This document shows, piece after piece, positions 1 through 9,587 of a DNA stretch of 64,000 nt (positions within the stretch are counted from its first letter, which is position 1; the number at the start of each line of letters is the position of its first letter). A program made the translations under genes and the position numbers. The notes below the pieces were generated by a model. It had not been told where the DNA came from and made no database searches. It saw only the letters and a program-made list of their open reading frames with translations. This stretch comes from G963666535 sp963666535 (lineage in GTDB: Bacteria > Bacillota > Clostridia > Oscillospirales > Oscillospiraceae): the NCBI GenBank assembly GCA_963666535.1, contig OY762913.1, positions 620,001-684,000 on the forward strand. The letters are read 5' to 3'.

Positions 1-281
1 CCCTTGTCGTTCCGATGAGCGATGAGATCCGGGTCTATGTGGGTTTTTATACCGACGGCGTGAAAACGACACAGTTGTTGGAAACCCTCAGTGGCTATAA
101 AACCGGCTGGATGCTGGAGGTTTACGGCCGCACCGCGACGAGCAGCACCCCGTCCAGAGTCAGTGATGCGCTGCATATGAACAGCAAGGTCTGGTTCCAG
201 ATAAGCGGCGCTTATGTGGGGGAAAACCAGCCGGTAACGGCAGAGGTGCTGCTGCAGCAGAATGCCTTGTTGCCGCGATAA
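1..281 (+). pseudogene. Left-flank chromosomal ORF fragment, 3' end probably lost
   Basis: An open frame enters from the left window edge and stops at a TAA ending at 281. The 88 residues after the first Met do not resemble a family I can name; they are beta-rich in appearance. Base composition is GC-rich, unlike the AT-richer restriction locus that follows, so this is probably host chromosome. After about residue 80 the frame runs out through a stop just where composition changes, so the natural 3' end may have been removed by insertion of the element. A second plus-strand fragment without a start, at about 62347-62617, could be the missing part. That link is inference. Confidence 0.45.
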
Positions 282-393
282 TGATGTCGTAGGAAGCTGG
301 TAGTCCCTTGGCGGTAGGATGTATTTTCTTTAAATCCAGCAATTTAACTACTGAAACTCAGTAACTGCTGACTAATTCAACTTAACAATTCAG

Positions 394-432
394 CCCTATC
401 ATAAATTTAAACATTGTAAGTTTATGGTAGGG
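394..432 (-). terminator. Terminator hairpin after hsdM
   Basis: The arms at 394-405 and 421-432 pair over 12 bases with one mismatch around a 15-base AT-rich loop. The hairpin lies just downstream of the hsdM stop codon in the direction of the restriction operon and probably ends that transcript. The 3' side on the minus strand is only moderately T-rich. Confidence 0.55.
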
Positions 433-440
433 TTCTAATT

Positions 441-2051
441 CTAAAGTAGCTCCGGCAGTCCAAGCTCTTTTAAGAAATTATTATGACTTGCCTTTGCCTT
501 GATAATAGTATCTTCAATTGTATCCAAATTCTTTTTCACATCAGCAAGGTCAATAACTTCTTCTTCCGTAGCCGTGCTCACATATCTTGATATATTCAAA
601 TTATATCCGTTCTTTTCAATTTCTTCCATGGAGACACGGCGAGAATACTTTTTATCATCATCTTTGCGGTATTGATATGTGTTAACTATTTTGTCGATAT
701 GTTCAGGCGAAAGAACATTTTGACGTTTCCCTTTTTCGAAGTACTCGCTTGCATTAATAAAGAGCACATCATCAAACTTCTTACATTTTTTAAGCACAAG
801 AATACAAACCGGAATACCCGTAGAAAAGAAGAGATTCGCCGGTAAACCTATGACCGTATCAATATTTCCATCTTTGAGCAATTTGGTTCGGATTCTCTCC
901 TCTACTCCACCACGGAACAAAACACCATGTGGCAATATAATTGCCATAGTGCCTTCATCGCTTAAAAAGTGGAAACCGTGTAACAGAAAGGCAAAATCCG
1001 CTGCTGACTTTGGCGCCATTCCATAGCTTTTAAAGCGGAAATCCTCTGCCAGAGTATCGTTAGGCTCCCAGCGATAGCTAAAAGGCGGATTGGCTACTAC
1101 TGCATCACATTCAAGCTTTTTTGCTGGGTTCATTTCATTGAGAATATCCCAGTCATTGAGAAGTGAATCTCCGTGGAATATTTGAAACTCAGAATCTTTC
1201 AACCCATGCAGTAGCATATTCATACGAGCAAGGTTATAAGTTGTGATGTTCTTTTCCTGTCCGTATATTTGCCCGATGTTGTTTGGCCCAAGCTGCTTTC
1301 TAACGTTAATCAATAGTGAGCCGGAGCCACACGCGAAGTCAAGCACATTTTTAAGCTGCTTCTTTTTGCCTGTGCTTGGGTCTTGACTGTCAAGGGTAAC
1401 TATACGAGAAAGAATGGTTGAAATCTGCTGTGGGGTATAGAACTCCCCAGCTTTTTTGCCTGAGCCTGCAGCAAATTGTCCTATTAAGTACTCATAAGCA
1501 TCGCCTAAAATATCGCTTTCGTTAGGGAATTCTGATAACCCTTCAGCAATTGCCGTTACAATTGAGCACAACATTTTATTTCGTGCGGTATAGTTTTTTC
1601 CAAGTTTTTCGGAATCTAAATTTACTTCGGAAAACAATCCACGAAATGTGCTGTCAAAAGACTCGTTTTCAATGTATTTAAAACCGGCTTGCAAGGTTTT
1701 TAAGAGGTCATCGCTCTGCGTCCTTGCTAAATCATATATGCAGCCCCATAAATAATTGGGCTTTATTACATAGTGAACTTTACGGCGCATCTGCTTTTCA
1801 AATGCGTCGATGTCTGATTTGTTCATATTGTACCAAAGAGCAAGCGCTCTCCACGTTTCGGTTTGTTTTAGCTCGAAATAATCTTTGCCAAGCTCTTTTT
1901 TTACTGCCGTTTCATAATTGTCCGAAAGGTAACGCAAGAATAAGAAGGACAGCATATAATCACGGAAGTCATCGGCGTTCATAGCTCCTCGCAGTTTATC
2001 GGCAATGCCCCATAGGGTTGCACCTAATTGCTTTTGTTGTGTATCATTCAT
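441..2051 (-). CDS. hsdM: Type I restriction-modification system, N6-adenine methyltransferase subunit HsdM
   Basis: The 536-residue product transfers a methyl group from S-adenosylmethionine to adenine in the site recognised by HsdS, and forms the M2S methylase core. The SAM-binding motif DFACGSGSLL is at about residues 238-247 and the catalytic NPPF at about 321-324. Residues 1-140 look like the HsdM N-terminal helical domain. Length is normal for the family. The start overlaps the stop of the ATPase gene upstream by four bases, so translation is probably coupled. It is the last gene of the operon. With hsdR broken, this subunit and HsdS could still act as a methylation-only system, which is inference. 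Confidence 0.95.
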   Translation of the reverse strand: MNDTQQKQLGATLWGIADKLRGAMNADDFRDYMLSFLFLRYLSDNYETAVKKELGKDYFELKQTETWRALALWYNMNKSDIDAFEKQMRRKVHYVIKPNYLWGCIYDLARTQSDDLLKTLQAGFKYIENESFDSTFRGLFSEVNLDSEKLGKNYTARNKMLCSIVTAIAEGLSEFPNESDILGDAYEYLIGQFAAGSGKKAGEFYTPQQISTILSRIVTLDSQDPSTGKKKQLKNVLDFACGSGSLLINVRKQLGPNNIGQIYGQEKNITTYNLARMNMLLHGLKDSEFQIFHGDSLLNDWDILNEMNPAKKLECDAVVANPPFSYRWEPNDTLAEDFRFKSYGMAPKSAADFAFLLHGFHFLSDEGTMAIILPHGVLFRGGVEERIRTKLLKDGNIDTVIGLPANLFFSTGIPVCILVLKKCKKFDDVLFINASEYFEKGKRQNVLSPEHIDKIVNTYQYRKDDDKKYSRRVSMEEIEKNGYNLNISRYVSTATEEEVIDLADVKKNLDTIEDTIIKAKASHNNFLKELGLPELL

Positions 2052-3364
2052 TCTTGCTCCTCCTGAACTTCACCATCTTCAAATAGTTTCTTATTAAAAT
2101 TATAATCATCTAAAAAACTATTTAGTATGGTTTTAAAATGTTCTTTGTTTTCTGGAACCATCTCTTTCGGGTCAAATAAAGAATAGTTACCATGGCTCAA
2201 AAGATTTACTAATCTTGTATAGACAGGTTCATCCTCATCTGATCCCTTTCTTATGCAAGAAGAGAAGTGTGCATAACCATGAAAAGATGCTGTCTTTTCT
2301 AATATATTTCTGAGAATATTAAAGTGATATGTATATAATTCACCTGAGTCGGACGCTTTTTTCAACTCCTTTAATAATGCAACATGATGAAAGAAAGGTG
2401 TTTTTGTGGTATCTTTAAGTATATAAGTACCACTCTTGGCGTTTTTTTGTAAAAATAATTGTTCTGCTTTATTAATTTCATTACATAAAACATTAAAAAA
2501 TAATGTGTGATGTGATGAAACAACTACCTTAACATCATTACCGCTCATTAATTGTGCCAAATGACATGCAACGGCAATAACATTATTATCATCCAAGGAA
2601 GAAATTGGGTCATCGACATAGATATACTTTACCCATTTATATGATTCTTCGTTATCAATTACCAATTGAACAATAGCAAGAAAGAAACACCAAACAAAGA
2701 TATTTTCTTCGCCACGAGAAACTTTTATATAGTCTATTGTTTCAGTTGCGTCGCCGTTTCTTACTTCCCTTGAAAAATGAACAAAACTATCATCATAGTT
2801 GATACCAAAATCAAAGTCGGCGTATCGACTTAAAAATGGGCGAATTCGACTTTCCATTTCAAGATCTCGTAAACCATTAAAAAATCTTGAATCTTTATTT
2901 AGCATCAGCCGTCTTTCAGTGTCACCGTCCAAGTCATTATTCCAAGTGAATAAGTCTTCGGTAAAAGCATTATAGTATAAGGTATCAGCAGTTTTTTCAC
3001 CAGTTTCCTCAATTAACTGTTGTCCCAATGACTTGAATTCTACTGAAAGTCTTGTCTTGCCTGTGCCATTATAGGCAAACAGTACAATGTACTTCTTTTC
3101 ATCTAACAGAAACCTAAAATATTCAGCAGTATCTATAAGTGAATCAAATTGTTTGTCACCTATTCTTTTAAGTATAAAATCTAATTTTGTAAGCATTTCT
3201 GTAGATAAACCATCTTTTAAAGTATATTCTACCGAGCCTTTGAGTTTTTTATAATTATCGGTAAACATTTTTTGGTATTGTCGAAAATTATCGTTGTTAA
3301 GCTTTTTATTAATAAGTTTATTAAATTCCTCTTTAGTGAATTTAGATGGAACGTTTATACTCAT
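2048..3364 (-). CDS. PrrC/RloC-like ABC ATPase, candidate anticodon nuclease embedded in the R-M operon
   Basis: A 438-residue protein with an ABC-type ATPase core: Walker A GTGKT ending at about residue 104, signature SRGEE at 216-220, Walker B and D-loop YVDDPISSLDD at about 249-259, and a histidine switch (SSHH) at about 273-276. There is no long coiled-coil insertion, unlike RloC. The C-terminal region has R352-x3-E356 followed 35 residues later by H391 in LLSHG. This resembles the Arg-Glu-His triad of the T4-activated anticodon nuclease PrrC (R320, E324, H356). In Escherichia coli, prrC also lies inside a type I hsd locus and is held inactive by it. Here the gene overlaps hsdS and hsdM by four bases each. 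Nuclease function is inferred from motif spacing and context. Confidence 0.65.
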   Translation of the reverse strand: MSINVPSKFTKEEFNKLINKKLNNDNFRQYQKMFTDNYKKLKGSVEYTLKDGLSTEMLTKLDFILKRIGDKQFDSLIDTAEYFRFLLDEKKYIVLFAYNGTGKTRLSVEFKSLGQQLIEETGEKTADTLYYNAFTEDLFTWNNDLDGDTERRLMLNKDSRFFNGLRDLEMESRIRPFLSRYADFDFGINYDDSFVHFSREVRNGDATETIDYIKVSRGEENIFVWCFFLAIVQLVIDNEESYKWVKYIYVDDPISSLDDNNVIAVACHLAQLMSGNDVKVVVSSHHTLFFNVLCNEINKAEQLFLQKNAKSGTYILKDTTKTPFFHHVALLKELKKASDSGELYTYHFNILRNILEKTASFHGYAHFSSCIRKGSDEDEPVYTRLVNLLSHGNYSLFDPKEMVPENKEHFKTILNSFLDDYNFNKKLFEDGEVQEEQE

Positions 3365-4593
3365 TCGCCCACCTCCTCAATAGAAGGAAAAAGCCCCTGC
3401 ATTAAACCTTTTTTGTGCATCTTTAAAGCTTCGATTTTTTGAGTTTGTGTAACGATAAAGTCATTTAGAGAAGTGAGGCAATCTGCAATGCGTTGTTGTT
3501 CAGCCTTAGTAGTTGGAAATTTTATAGGGGCTTTTTCAAGTACTTTAACCGATAAACCCGGCTGTGCTTGACCAGTTGCATATTGATTCAAGTTCATCAT
3601 TACTAATTGAAAATAAAGCCAATCCACTATAATTCCCCGCGAAGGAGTACAGACAACAGCATGCTCTGTTGCATGAAATTTGCCTTCAACGATTGTAACA
3701 TTACCACAAAGCGCACCTTGTCTACCAATTAATGGGTATCTTCCGTTATGGGTAAATGTCTTTGTGTAGCCTCTTAGGCCATTTCCCCCATAGCACGGGA
3801 AAACATCAGGAGTTTGTTTATCATCAATTTCAGTCGCTGATACAAAGTTTCCGGCCTGCATTTTGCAAATATCTAATAGTTCTTTCTCCTCCCACGCTGC
3901 CTTTCCCCTAAACTCCGGAAATCTCCATTCAGGCGCAGTTTCACCATCGGTAGGAAACAGCTTCCGCATTAAGCCCTTTTTATGTGCTTTGAGAGCCTCA
4001 AGCTTTTTATCTTCAGCGGAGATAAGGTCATCGAGAGATGAGAGGCAATCGGCGATTTTTTGTTGTTCAGTTTTTGGGGGAAATGTTACTGGTAGCAATT
4101 TAATTATATCAGCGTTTAAATTCTTAATGCCGCCACCTGCAGCGGCATTCGAAAAATAGACTTGGCTGCCACTTGACAATATGAAATAATATAGATAGTC
4201 ACTTATGATAACATCTTTGATTTCTGTTACCGCGATCCATCCATCATGAATGCACGTTTTAATTTTCAAAATATAGGGTCTACCAAAACTCATAGAGTTA
4301 GACATTATTAAGTCACCAGGGTTAACTTCTCTTGTTTTAGTTAGTGCAGTTTTCTTAACTTTGTCTGTGGTTTGAGTAATGAATTTTGCTTCTTTATTAA
4401 CATCGCCTATTTTAAGCCAGTTTAGCCCATTTTCATCATTAGTAATAAACTCATCGATAGGTCGAGGGGAACCACCACGAAGAATTAATGAAAGTTCTCC
4501 TAAATGATCATTAGCCCAATCTCCATTAGCAAGAAATTCTGGGAATCTAAACTTCGGTACCAAAGGCATTTTTCCCTTTTTATTCATACGCAT
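3361..4593 (-). CDS. hsdS: Type I restriction-modification system, specificity subunit HsdS
   Basis: The 410-residue protein reads the bipartite DNA target and holds HsdM and HsdR. Two target-recognition domains are visible, each followed by a conserved helical spacer; the spacers repeat as IADCLSSLDDLI with LKAHKKGLMRKLFP, and IADCLTSLNDFI with LKMHKKGLMQGLFP. Each recognition domain begins near an RFPEF motif. Length and layout are typical. The gene overlaps the 3' end of hsdR by 14 bases and the following ATPase gene by 4, which fits a single transcript. The target sequence cannot be predicted by eye. Confidence 0.93.
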   Translation of the reverse strand: MRMNKKGKMPLVPKFRFPEFLANGDWANDHLGELSLILRGGSPRPIDEFITNDENGLNWLKIGDVNKEAKFITQTTDKVKKTALTKTREVNPGDLIMSNSMSFGRPYILKIKTCIHDGWIAVTEIKDVIISDYLYYFILSSGSQVYFSNAAAGGGIKNLNADIIKLLPVTFPPKTEQQKIADCLSSLDDLISAEDKKLEALKAHKKGLMRKLFPTDGETAPEWRFPEFRGKAAWEEKELLDICKMQAGNFVSATEIDDKQTPDVFPCYGGNGLRGYTKTFTHNGRYPLIGRQGALCGNVTIVEGKFHATEHAVVCTPSRGIIVDWLYFQLVMMNLNQYATGQAQPGLSVKVLEKAPIKFPTTKAEQQRIADCLTSLNDFIVTQTQKIEALKMHKKGLMQGLFPSIEEVGE

Positions 4594-7472
4594 TCAACCC
4601 CACAATCACACGTCCGCTTGCAAGCTTTTTCAGCAGTGGCACTAAATCATCCATTAGCTCAAGTTCTTTCTTTGTTCGATCTCTCCAACCAAGCTCCAGC
4701 GGTTCTAACAAATCACTCAGTTTTTCGCCGTCAAAAATCATGCGCCCTATAATTTCATCTACAAAGGATTTCAATGATATAGGCTCTATGCTATGTTTAT
4801 TTGCAATTTCCGTCATTTCTTTGACTGCTTTTTCTGCCTTAAATTTTTGGTATCCGGCTCTTATTGCTTTTTCTTCTAAACCCTTTCCGGCTTCCAGCAT
4901 GCTGATATAAGCAATAATATCTTCACGTTCTTCCATCATATTTGAATTTGAACACAGCAAACTAATAAGCTGCTCACGGCTCATCTTTTCCTTTTTAGGC
5001 ACATCTGGTTGCGTATACCGCGAAATCAGCAGCATGATATAGTCATAATCAATTATGGCAGAGGAAAATAAAACAAACTCAAAATCGAGCTGTTCAATCA
5101 CCGAGTCTTTATCGTTAATATCCTTGCCCTGCCGTGCTTTTAAAATTTGAGCAGTTTCAATATATACACCGCGGAACGCACGCAAAGTATCTTCCGGCAA
5201 CAATTCCTCAATTTTTGCCGCTTGTTCTTCTTTGATATCCGTATATTGGTCAAGCTGCGTTTTAAGGCGCTGCACTTCCTTAAATTTATTGATAAATTCA
5301 CCTCGTGCGGTATCACCCTTGAGATTACTTACTTGCTCCGGCTTGCATTCTAACCCCTGTGATTTCATAAATTTTTCAAGCTCGTCAACTGCTTTATCCA
5401 GCTTCTCAACCACAACAGGTGCTGGGTCAACAAGCCAAATTTCTTTTGCTCTGCTACTGTTTTCTTTTCCTGAAAACAGTGCAATTGCTTCATCTACATC
5501 TTTTTCTTGTCCTCTGAAGTCAAGAATATTTCCATAAGGCTTTGTGTCGTTTAGCACGCGGTTTGTTCTTGAAAATGCTTGAATTAAACCATGTTGTTTT
5601 AAATTTTTATCCACGTACAAGGTGTTTAGATACTTGGAATCAAAGCCGGTTAAAAGCATGTCTACAACAATAGTTATATCAATTTTGTTTTCATGGGGAT
5701 AATCGGAATTCGGGTACTTTTGATCTTTGATACGTTTTTGCACATCTTGATAGTACAAATCGAATTCGTTTATACTGTGATTTGTGCCGTACTGCAAGTT
5801 ATAGTCATCAATGATGCTTTTAAGGGCAGCTTTTTTCTTGTCTGGCTCTTGCTCGTTATCGGCTTTTTCTTGCTGTAGGTCTTCTTGAAGTTGCTTAACA
5901 TCTTTGTTTCCTTCAGCTGGCGGAGAAAAAACGCAGGCAATATTTAGCGGTTTAAAGCTTTCGCCCTCATTGCTTTTGCGTACCTCTTGTAACGACTTGA
6001 AGAGCTCAAAGTATGCTATTGCATCGTTAATAGAAGCTGTGGCAAAAATTGCATTGTATCGCCTACTATTGGTAGCGGCATCGTGTTTTGAAAGGATTGC
6101 TTCGGCAATCGCTTTTTTACTTTCAATGTCAGAGACTTTTGCTGCTTTTTTGACATCTTCCGGCTTAAAATAATCGATGTGAAAGCGAAGTACATTCCCG
6201 TCATCAATGGCATTCGTTATGGTATAGGCATGCAGTTCTTTTTCAAAAACATCTTTTGTTGTGATATAAGAACCAACCGTGCCATCAATTTGTTTATAGG
6301 TTGCATTTTCTTCAAATATTGGTGTTCCAGTAAAGCCGAAAAGCTGTGCTTTTGGGAAAAAGTTTTTAATTGCTTCATGATTATCGCCAAACTGTGAGCG
6401 ATGGCATTCGTCAAAAATAATGGCAATGCGTTTATCGCTGAGCTTTGCTAAACGGTCTTTGTATGTAGGTTCGCCCCTTTTCCTTTTCTCTTGGTTGCGC
6501 TTGCTATCTTCATCAAGGGCAAGCCCAAGCTTTTGAATTGTGGTAACAATAACCTTGTCACGATAATCATCTGAAGTAAGACGCCTCACTAAACTTTCTG
6601 TGTTGGTGTTTTCCTCAACGCAGCCTTCCTGAAATTTATTAAACTCCAATCGAGTTTGTCTATCAAGGTCTTTTCTATCAACGACAAACAAACACTTTTC
6701 AATTTCAGGATTGTCCTTCAAAAGTGTTGATGCCTTAAACGATGTAAGTGTTTTTCCGCTTCCGGTAGTGTGCCAAATATAGCCGTTTCCACGGTTTTGC
6801 TCAATACAATCTATGATGGCCTTAACCGCATATATTTGATATGGACGCATAATCATCAATTTCTGCTCACTTACCACAAGTACCATGTAACGGCTTATTA
6901 ATTGCCCAAGAGTGCATTTTGGCAAGAACTTATCGGAAAAATCGTGAAGATGGGCAATTTTGTTATTGTCCTCGTCTGCAAGCTGATAGATTGGCAAAAA
7001 ACGTTCTTCTGCATTAAAACAAAAATGCTCCTTGTTATTGTTGGCGAAGTAATATGTGTTACTCTCATTACTCACAATGAAAAGCTGAATAAAACAAAGT
7101 AGCGAGTTTGTATATCCGTTACCTGGGTCGTTTTTATAATCTACGATTTGCTCCATTGCTTTTTTAGGTGTGATTTGAAGTGACTTCAGCTCAACCTGAA
7201 CAGTAGGAACACCATTGATGAGAATAATAACATCGTAACGATGATTGCTGTTATCTGTGTTTATGCGTAGTTGGTTTATCACTTCAAATTCATTCTTGCA
7301 CCAGTCTTTGATGTTTACAAGAGTGTATTGAAGGGGTGTGTCGTCATCACGCTTAAAAGTGTTGTTTTCTCGCAAAGTTTTAGCCGCAGTGAACACATCT
7401 GCGGTAATAATACTATCTCTGAGGCGTACAAATTCAGAATCACTTAACTTTACACGATTCAGCCTTTCAAAA

Positions 7473-7480
7473 TGTTCTTT
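7473..7480. repeat. Left target-site duplication of the IS256-family element
   Basis: The octamer TGTTCTTT directly before the left IS end recurs at 8994-9001 directly after the right end. Eight-base duplications are usual for IS256-family transposition. Confidence 0.9.
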
Positions 7481-8993
7481 GAGACCCCGAAAAATTTTGT
7501 GTAAAAGTGAATGAGAGACATCCTTTTGGTCAAGAATTGGAGCAATAACAATTCAACACTGAAAGGATGTTTTTTATGAAGGAAGCACCGGCAGAACTGA
7601 TGCGAGAATACGTGAACAGCCAAAAGTTTAGCAGTACCATGGAGATTATGGGGGCCATGAAGGAAATGTTTCGTGACGTACTTCAGCAGGTCATGGAAAG
7701 CGAGCTGGACTCGGAGCTGGGCTACGAAAAAAGCGAAAGAGCGTCGCAAACCGCTGTCGAACCGGAAGCTAAGAATTACCGAAATGGGTATTCGCAAAAG
7801 ACAGTCAAGACGCAATTGGGCGAGGTGGAGATCAAGGTGCCCCGGGATCGCAACGGAAAATATGAGCCTCAAATCATCGAAAGATACAGCCGAAACGCCG
7901 ACGGCATGGAGGAAAAGATTCTTTCCCTGTATGCCTGTGGCATGAGTCAGCGGGATATAGCGGAGCAGATTAAGAGCCTTTATGATGTGGAAATCTCCCC
8001 AGAGCTAGTGAGTAAGATCAGCGAGAAAATCATGCCGGAGGTTTCGGCATGGCAGAACAGACCGTTGGAACCCGTCTATCCATTTGTATTTTTGGACGCT
8101 ATTCATTACAAGGTCAAGGAAAATCACCAGTATGTCACCAAGGCTTCCTATGTGGTACTTGGCATCACCATGGATGGCAGAAAGGACATTCTTGGCGTTT
8201 GGATCGGGGAACATGAGAGCAGCAAGTTTTGGCTTTCTGTGTTGAATGACCTCAAAAGCAGGGGTGTTTTGGATGTTTATCTGTTCTGTGTGGACGGGCT
8301 GAAGGGCTTCTGCGAGGCCATCAATGCCGTTTACCCCCAAGCGCAAATCCAACGCTGCATCATCCATCAGATCCGCAGCTCCACCCGCTATGTGAGCTAC
8401 AAGGATATCAAGGCGCTCATGGCTGATTTGAAACTGGTCTATAAAGCCGTCACGGAAGACGAAGCGTTGGAGCATTTGATGGCATTCCGTGAAAAGTGGG
8501 GTAAACAGTATCCCTCCTGCGTCAAGAGCTGGGAAGAAAACTGGGACATTCTGAGCACCTTTTTCGCATACCCCGCCGAAATCCGGCGCATCATATACAC
8601 GACAAACATCATTGAGGGTCTTAACCGCCAGTTTCGGCAAATCACCAAAAATAAACCCAGCTTTACCAGCGATGACTCCCTGCGCAAGATGCTGTATCTG
8701 GCATCTAAAAAAATTGTCGAACACTGGACGTCCAGATGTCGAAACTGGGATATGGTATTAAGCCAGCTCAACCTGATGTTTTCTGAGCGAGCCGCAGTCT
8801 GATTTTACCTTGAAATAGAGTTCCCCTGGGCGGACGCGGCATTCACGCAAAGCGCGCATACCGTGTCCGCTCCCGGGGAAACGGGCAGTGAAGGCAAAAT
8901 CCACAGTCTTGATTTGCAAGAGCAAACCCACAGATACAAGCTAAAATTCTTGATCAAGGGGTTTTACAATTACACAAAATTTTCCGACGTGCC
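7481..8993. mobile_element. IS256-family insertion sequence in hsdR
   Basis: The 1513-bp element has imperfect terminal inverted repeats. The left end (7481-7504) and the reverse complement of the right end (8970-8993) share the block AAAATTTTGTGTAA and several outer bases. The 8-bp duplication TGTTCTTT on both sides (7473-7480 and 8994-9001) shows that it arrived by transposition. It carries one transposase gene on the opposite strand to hsdR. The element is more GC-rich in its coding part than the restriction locus around it, which fits a separate origin. Intact ends and an intact transposase suggest a recent insertion. Confidence 0.93.
7567..8802 (+). CDS. IS256-family (mutator-type) transposase
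   Basis: A 411-residue DDE transposase that moves the surrounding element. Acidic residues fit the IS256 pattern: FLDAIHYKV at about residue 175, CVDGLKG about 60 residues later, and the glutamate in NIIEGLNRQF about 110 residues after that. The N-terminal helical region and the QRDIAEQIKSLY segment resemble the DNA-binding part of the family. Length is typical and there is no frameshift, so the protein is probably active. The upstream RBS AAGGATG is weak. Long minus-strand open frames over this gene are shadows of its codon bias. Confidence 0.95.
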   Translation: MFFMKEAPAELMREYVNSQKFSSTMEIMGAMKEMFRDVLQQVMESELDSELGYEKSERASQTAVEPEAKNYRNGYSQKTVKTQLGEVEIKVPRDRNGKYEPQIIERYSRNADGMEEKILSLYACGMSQRDIAEQIKSLYDVEISPELVSKISEKIMPEVSAWQNRPLEPVYPFVFLDAIHYKVKENHQYVTKASYVVLGITMDGRKDILGVWIGEHESSKFWLSVLNDLKSRGVLDVYLFCVDGLKGFCEAINAVYPQAQIQRCIIHQIRSSTRYVSYKDIKALMADLKLVYKAVTEDEALEHLMAFREKWGKQYPSCVKSWEENWDILSTFFAYPAEIRRIIYTTNIIEGLNRQFRQITKNKPSFTSDDSLRKMLYLASKKIVEHWTSRCRNWDMVLSQLNLMFSERAAV

Positions 8994-9001
8994 TGTTCTT
9001 T
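8994..9001. repeat. Right target-site duplication of the IS256-family element
   Basis: Second copy of the octamer TGTTCTTT; it belongs to codons 36-38 of the original hsdR reading frame. Confidence 0.9.
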
Positions 9002-9173
9002 GAAATTAGCCTCAAGCGAAGCTTTATCCCTAATATCATTACGGTATGTGTATTTTAAATCTCTAAGCTTATCTATAAAAGATGCTTCTATTTGACTTTC
9101 AGTTTTCATAGCAAATCTCCTCATATTATCGAGTCATAGTTTTCTAAGCCCATTTCCAATGACTACATAATAT

Positions 9174-9389
9174 TTATTTTGTGCTAGCAATCAAATCTAT
9201 CAACTCAAAACTGATATTTTTTCTCTTGCAAAGCTCAATTAAAGCATGTCGGGCAATTTGATTCGGTTTTGTGTGATTGTTTTCCCACCTATTCACAGAG
9301 GTAAAGCCTACATGAAGCTCACGGGCAAGCCCTTCTTGAGACAAACCCAGTTCTAAACGTATTTTCTTAATTGCTTCGCTTAACTCCAT
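9174..9389 (-). CDS. XRE-family helix-turn-helix regulator of the restriction locus
   Basis: A 71-residue protein made almost entirely of a Cro/C1-type DNA-binding domain: residues 4-60 show the pattern LGLSQEGLARELHVGFTSVNRWENNHTKPNQ in family order, with the recognition helix around residues 29-38. It lies 65 bases upstream of the hsdR start on the same strand, so it is probably the first gene of the operon and acts like the controller (C) proteins of restriction systems. That role is inferred from position. The intergenic stretch before hsdR (9110-9173) contains the hsdR RBS. Confidence 0.85.
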   Translation of the reverse strand: MELSEAIKKIRLELGLSQEGLARELHVGFTSVNRWENNHTKPNQIARHALIELCKRKNISFELIDLIASTK

Positions 9390-9502
9390 TTAGCATCACC
9401 TCGTCTTTATATAACTAACCACAATAAATTATATCACAAGCTATAGCACTTTGCAAGGTGGGGCTGTGTACGTTTAATGGCGTAGTTAAAAACTGCCAAC
9501 AT

Positions 9503-9531
9503 TAAAACCCTCAGCGTATTGAGGATTTTAA
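9503..9531. terminator. Hairpin between recombinase and restriction loci
   Basis: Inverted arms TTAAAACCCTCA and TGAGGATTTTAA pair with one mismatch around a six-base loop. The flanking A and T runs would allow termination in either direction. It lies between the minus-strand recombinase gene ending at 9588 and the XRE gene starting at 9389. Confidence 0.5.
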
Positions 9532-9548
9532 TCTAAACAGCTTTTTAT

Positions 9549-9582
9549 AAGCAGGAGTAAGGAACGCATCCAACTCCTGCTT
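9549..9582 (-). terminator. Terminator hairpin after the first serine recombinase
   Basis: A perfect 10-base stem (AAGCAGGAGT at 9549-9558, ACTCCTGCTT at 9573-9582) with a 14-base loop starts 6 bases past the stop of the recombinase gene and probably ends the recombinase operon. Confidence 0.65.
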
Positions 9583-9587
9583 ATTAT

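Larger units (their letters stand above)
4580..9109 (-). pseudogene. hsdR: Type I restriction subunit HsdR, interrupted by an IS256-family element
   Basis: HsdR is the ATP-dependent translocase and nuclease of type I systems. The ATG at 9109 has AGGAG seven bases upstream. Codons 1-38 (9109-8994) continue, after removal of the insertion sequence 7481-8993 and one copy of its 8-bp duplication, in frame into the 938-residue downstream part: 116 plus 76 bases give exactly 64 codons before the Met at 7396. The restored protein is about 1002 residues, a normal length. The downstream part has the nuclease motif D-x(n)-ELK (VQVELKS), Walker A TTGSGKT, helicase motif II DECH and motif III TGTPIF. The first 38 codons are cut off, so restriction activity is probably lost unless an internal start is used. 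Confidence 0.93.

Noticed and set aside
8005..8724. Long minus-strand frame over the IS256-type transposase
   Set aside because: It is antisense to a clear transposase gene, has no RBS or recognisable domain, and follows from codon bias.
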